Assembly (NCBI RefSeq): GCF_963678635.1
Contig: NC_087070.1
Span: 310,001-374,000 of the forward strand
DNA length: 64,000 bases
Origin: Symsagittifera roscoffensis
Lineage: Eukaryota > Xenacoelomorpha > Acoela > Convolutidae
Reading direction: 5' to 3'
Numbering within the stretch: the stretch's first letter is position 1; every line of letters begins with the position of its first letter. Below are positions 63,201 to 64,000 of this stretch, in pieces. The notes beneath the pieces are model-generated. The model made no database searches. It saw only the letters and a list, made by a program, of their open reading frames with translations, and had not been told where the DNA came from. A program made the translations under genes and the position numbers.

Positions 63201-63850
63201 CGGAGGCAGTGCTTGTGACAGACCCTCCAACACTAGCTCAGCCTCCGACCCAGACTGCAATCAAGGTGATAACACACCATTCAGTTTTCAATTCTAAGTT
63301 CAGCTGAATACATTGTATCAAATATAGACAAGACAAATGGAGCATACAAACGGTTCTGCTAGTTACTGATTATCCCCTGATTCTTTTCTATATGACGGGC
63401 GGATCCTCGATTTTTGAGATGGAAGAGGAGAATTTAAGGAAAAAACTTCTGTTCGGTGAGCGCTACGTCCCTCCATCCTTCAAAACTCATGAATATTAGA
63501 ACTGTCGAAAATGGATGTCATTAAGAAGTACCACAGCAAGGAACCTGTGGGCGGCCATGGTGTCGAGGTACCACCAGGCCCAATATAATTCACACCTGGC
63601 CTATATGGAAATAATTTGTTGTCATAACTGAAATTATTTGATCTTCAGTGGCGATTTCAAGGTTACGAGTTTTTTAGTAAGTTGGATAGCTTTGGTTAAT
63701 ATTCCATGAAGTATTTTGTGATGATGTTTTGTGTCAGATGGGAGTGCGAACATAGATGACGAAGTATATAAGCAGTCCTTCATCACATCTCTCTCCAACT
63801 TGCCCGGAAACATACTAACCATATTCCTAGTAGACTACACCGGCAGAAAG
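53879..63850 (+). CDS. SV2-like major facilitator transporter, six coding exons, 3' part beyond window
   Basis: Spliced exons give 407 codons without a stop. The protein fits synaptic vesicle glycoprotein 2-like transporters: N-terminal GFGRFQ...CGWANASDAVEILSVSF, the MFS A motif in GYFWGYLADINGRRQ, SGIGVGGSIPVVFSYVAEF, PESPKFL after the sixth helix, then a loop and the seventh helix running into YYGLWLWLPTLL. Eight membrane helices fall in the window. The luminal loop after helix 7 is short (about 35 residues) with two Cys and an Asn-Thr-Ser sequon, lacking the long pentapeptide loop of vertebrate SV2. A plasma or vesicle membrane transporter is likely; the substrate cannot be read from sequence. 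The start is chosen because the acidic N-tail and first helix are complete. SVOP-like is the alternative. Confidence 0.88.
54629..54908 (+). CDS. SV2-like exon 2
   Basis: Acceptor TTTTTTTTGCAG/C completes the Gly codon and reads on into VGGSIPVVFSY. Donor CAT/GTCAGT after FLIH (phase 0). Encodes helices 4-6. The 346-bp intron 1 before it contains only simple AT-rich and C-run sequence. Confidence 0.9.
55242..55322 (+). CDS. SV2-like exon 3
   Basis: 81 bp between TTTTTTTAG/A and CCG/GTAAGA, both phase 0. Encodes KGEETKALQVLAMVYQIN and a basic end, the usual cytoplasmic helix after PESPKFL. Too short to stand out as an open frame. The 333-bp intron 2 before it holds nothing recognisable. Confidence 0.82.
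55640..57790 (+). pseudogene. Decayed LINE (endonuclease plus RT) in intron 3
   Basis: Read in shifting frames: DIIIRKDRPREGAGLLTAVH and LEAQCFEIV (55730-55880) fit the APE-type endonuclease; GDANSHSLLW (about 55985-56015) fits its GDxN(A/S)HS motif; FNGEKLAEDKQIAHAFSTQYTK (about 56970-57045 region) fits the link before RT; LELSKAFEMVWH (about 57495-57530) and LLASYLSIRQAQ (about 57580-57620) fit the RT core. Many stops and shifts. The tail CGGGCTAATAACAACAACAG (57760-57780) matches the tail at 59497. A CR1- or jockey-like LINE, long dead. Confidence 0.65.
58446..58522. repeat. 21-bp perfect inverted repeat
   Basis: Arms 58446-58466 and 58502-58522 are perfect reverse complements (AAGCACCAACCCTGAATCTCA and complement, 21 nt) around a 35-base AT-rich spacer that repeats GAATCTCATAAA. 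It could be a transcript hairpin in intron 3 or the edges of a small MITE-like unit. Confidence 0.8.
58690..58990 (+). repeat. SINE-like repeat with tRNA-like body
   Basis: Shares the TATAATCACGATCTGTAGCAT and TTTTTTGTGGCTAGTGTTTG blocks with 53600-53680. The tRNA-like part is AAGCGTCCGTGACTGAGTGG with a weak B box (TTGCAGATCGAAAGC). The end GTGAAGCTTCGTCTCTGTG resembles GCGCCGCTTCGCCTCTGTG at 62340. Confidence 0.55.
59160..59515 (+). pseudogene. LINE ORF1 fragment with zinc knuckle and LINE tail
   Basis: An 86-residue frame (59181-59441) includes CTNCSLEPHSTRSC, a CX2CX4HX4C knuckle as in LINE ORF1 proteins. It is followed by GTGGGCTAATAAACAAACAAAC, the same tail as the LINE at 57760, with an AAAC simple repeat. 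The middle of the element is missing, so this is an internally deleted copy. Confidence 0.6.
59590..59665 (+). repeat. tRNA-like piece with clear B box
   Basis: GAGTTCGAATCCGGGAGC at about 59638-59655 is a good B-box match; TTTAGCTCTGAAACC about 40 bases earlier could be the A box. The stems do not close, so probably a SINE head rather than a tRNA gene. Confidence 0.45.
59820..60043 (+). CDS. SV2-like exon 4
   Basis: Acceptor TTTCCTGTTGTAG/G to donor TTTGG/GTTAGT, phase 0 in and 2 out. Encodes the central cytoplasmic loop (VKSILLDDYN, SSNLVKRVLLDTL) and helix 7 (LVLVVQMFTLSF). Confidence 0.87.
60044..63146 (+). other. Intron 4 of the SV2-like gene with degenerate repeats
   Basis: 3.1 kb. 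Bases 60765-60860 hold a weak SINE-like copy. From about 60900 to 63000 a diverged unit recurs: (C)TTCCCTGCATAAGCGGCTA(C/T)GCCC followed by TTTTGAAAAAA..GG and then TTTTTCTCAAAAACTACCCTGCC. Landmarks lie near 61200, 61365, 61712, 62593, 62715, 62868 and 62920. AAGCGTCCGTGGCGCGATTG with GGAGATCCAAATCC (62034-62095) is tRNA-like. No exon is seen. Confidence 0.65.
63147..63265 (+). CDS. SV2-like exon 5
   Basis: Acceptor TTTGTTCAG/C completes a Gly codon, then YYGLWLWLPTLLDD. Donor CAAG/GTGATA, phase 1 out. Encodes the end of helix 7 and most of the luminal loop, with two Cys and the sequon Asn-Thr-Ser. Confidence 0.87.
63738..63850 (+). CDS. SV2-like exon 6
   Basis: Acceptor TTGTGTCAG/A to donor AAAG/GTAGTT, phase 1 in and 0 out. 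Encodes DGSANIDDEVYKQ and a membrane helix ending in FLVDYTGRK, the second MFS half's first A-motif-like loop. The gene continues beyond the window. Intron 5 (63266-63737) and the remaining 150 bases hold nothing recognisable. Confidence 0.87.
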
Positions 63851-64000
63851 GTAGTTAAAAAATTAATAAACAACTCATTTCTGGCTTAAATTTTAAACAA
63901 AAACCAGTGTTAATGTATTATATACATACCATGATTTATTTCGAGCTTGAAAGAGTATCAACAGGCCATATGGCACGTTTTCAAATATCCGTGAACTGAA

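Overview
The window is animal genomic DNA. It is AT-rich, with introns that follow GT-AG, tRNA-derived SINE-like pieces, LINE remnants and a host gene of the SV2-like transporter type. The sequence does not fix the species. An invertebrate is likely because the SV2-like protein has a short luminal loop and the transposons are unlike vertebrate ones; a cnidarian or similar animal is a guess.

Bases 1195-42227 are best read as two giant Ty3/gypsy-type LTR retrotransposons, one inside the other. Element A lies on the minus strand. Its 3' LTR is 1195-2080 and its 5' LTR is 41341-42227. Element B lies on the plus strand at 23022-40780 and sits inside A's 5' leader. Removing B leaves A at about 23.3 kb; B is 17.76 kb. 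The order is supported by LTR divergence: about ten differences between A's LTRs, but only two internal differences between B's. A 4-bp CAAG flanks B.

Both elements share one plan: LTR, a leader of over 2 kb with a 69-70 bp repeat and a 14-bp minisatellite, a single-frame Gag-Pol ORF1 (2935 aa in B), a short gap with a possible splice acceptor, then a second large ORF2. ORF1 contains coiled coil, Gag, two zinc knuckles, protease, RT, RNase H and integrase, and then a C-terminal macro-domain-like module. ORF2 of A is 3076 aa. It carries one clear and one degenerate SGNH/GDSL hydrolase-like domain, a 158-residue tandem duplication and a conserved Cys-containing C-terminal half. ORF2 of B lacks about 1800 residues, including both SGNH modules. 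A's ORF1 is broken by one nonsense codon and two 1-bp deletions; B's ORF1 is intact. The two copies are therefore complementary.

Bases 42228-53600 are repeats without an intact gene. They hold a degenerate array of about 160 bp units (42960-44300), a tRNA-like SINE piece, a LINE RT tail, and a head-to-tail array of an IS630/Tc1-like transposon with two long and two internally replaced copies.

Bases 53879-63850 carry the first six coding exons (407 codons) of an SV2-like major facilitator transporter on the plus strand, continuing past the window. Its introns hold a decayed LINE, SINE-like pieces and a second degenerate repeat field.
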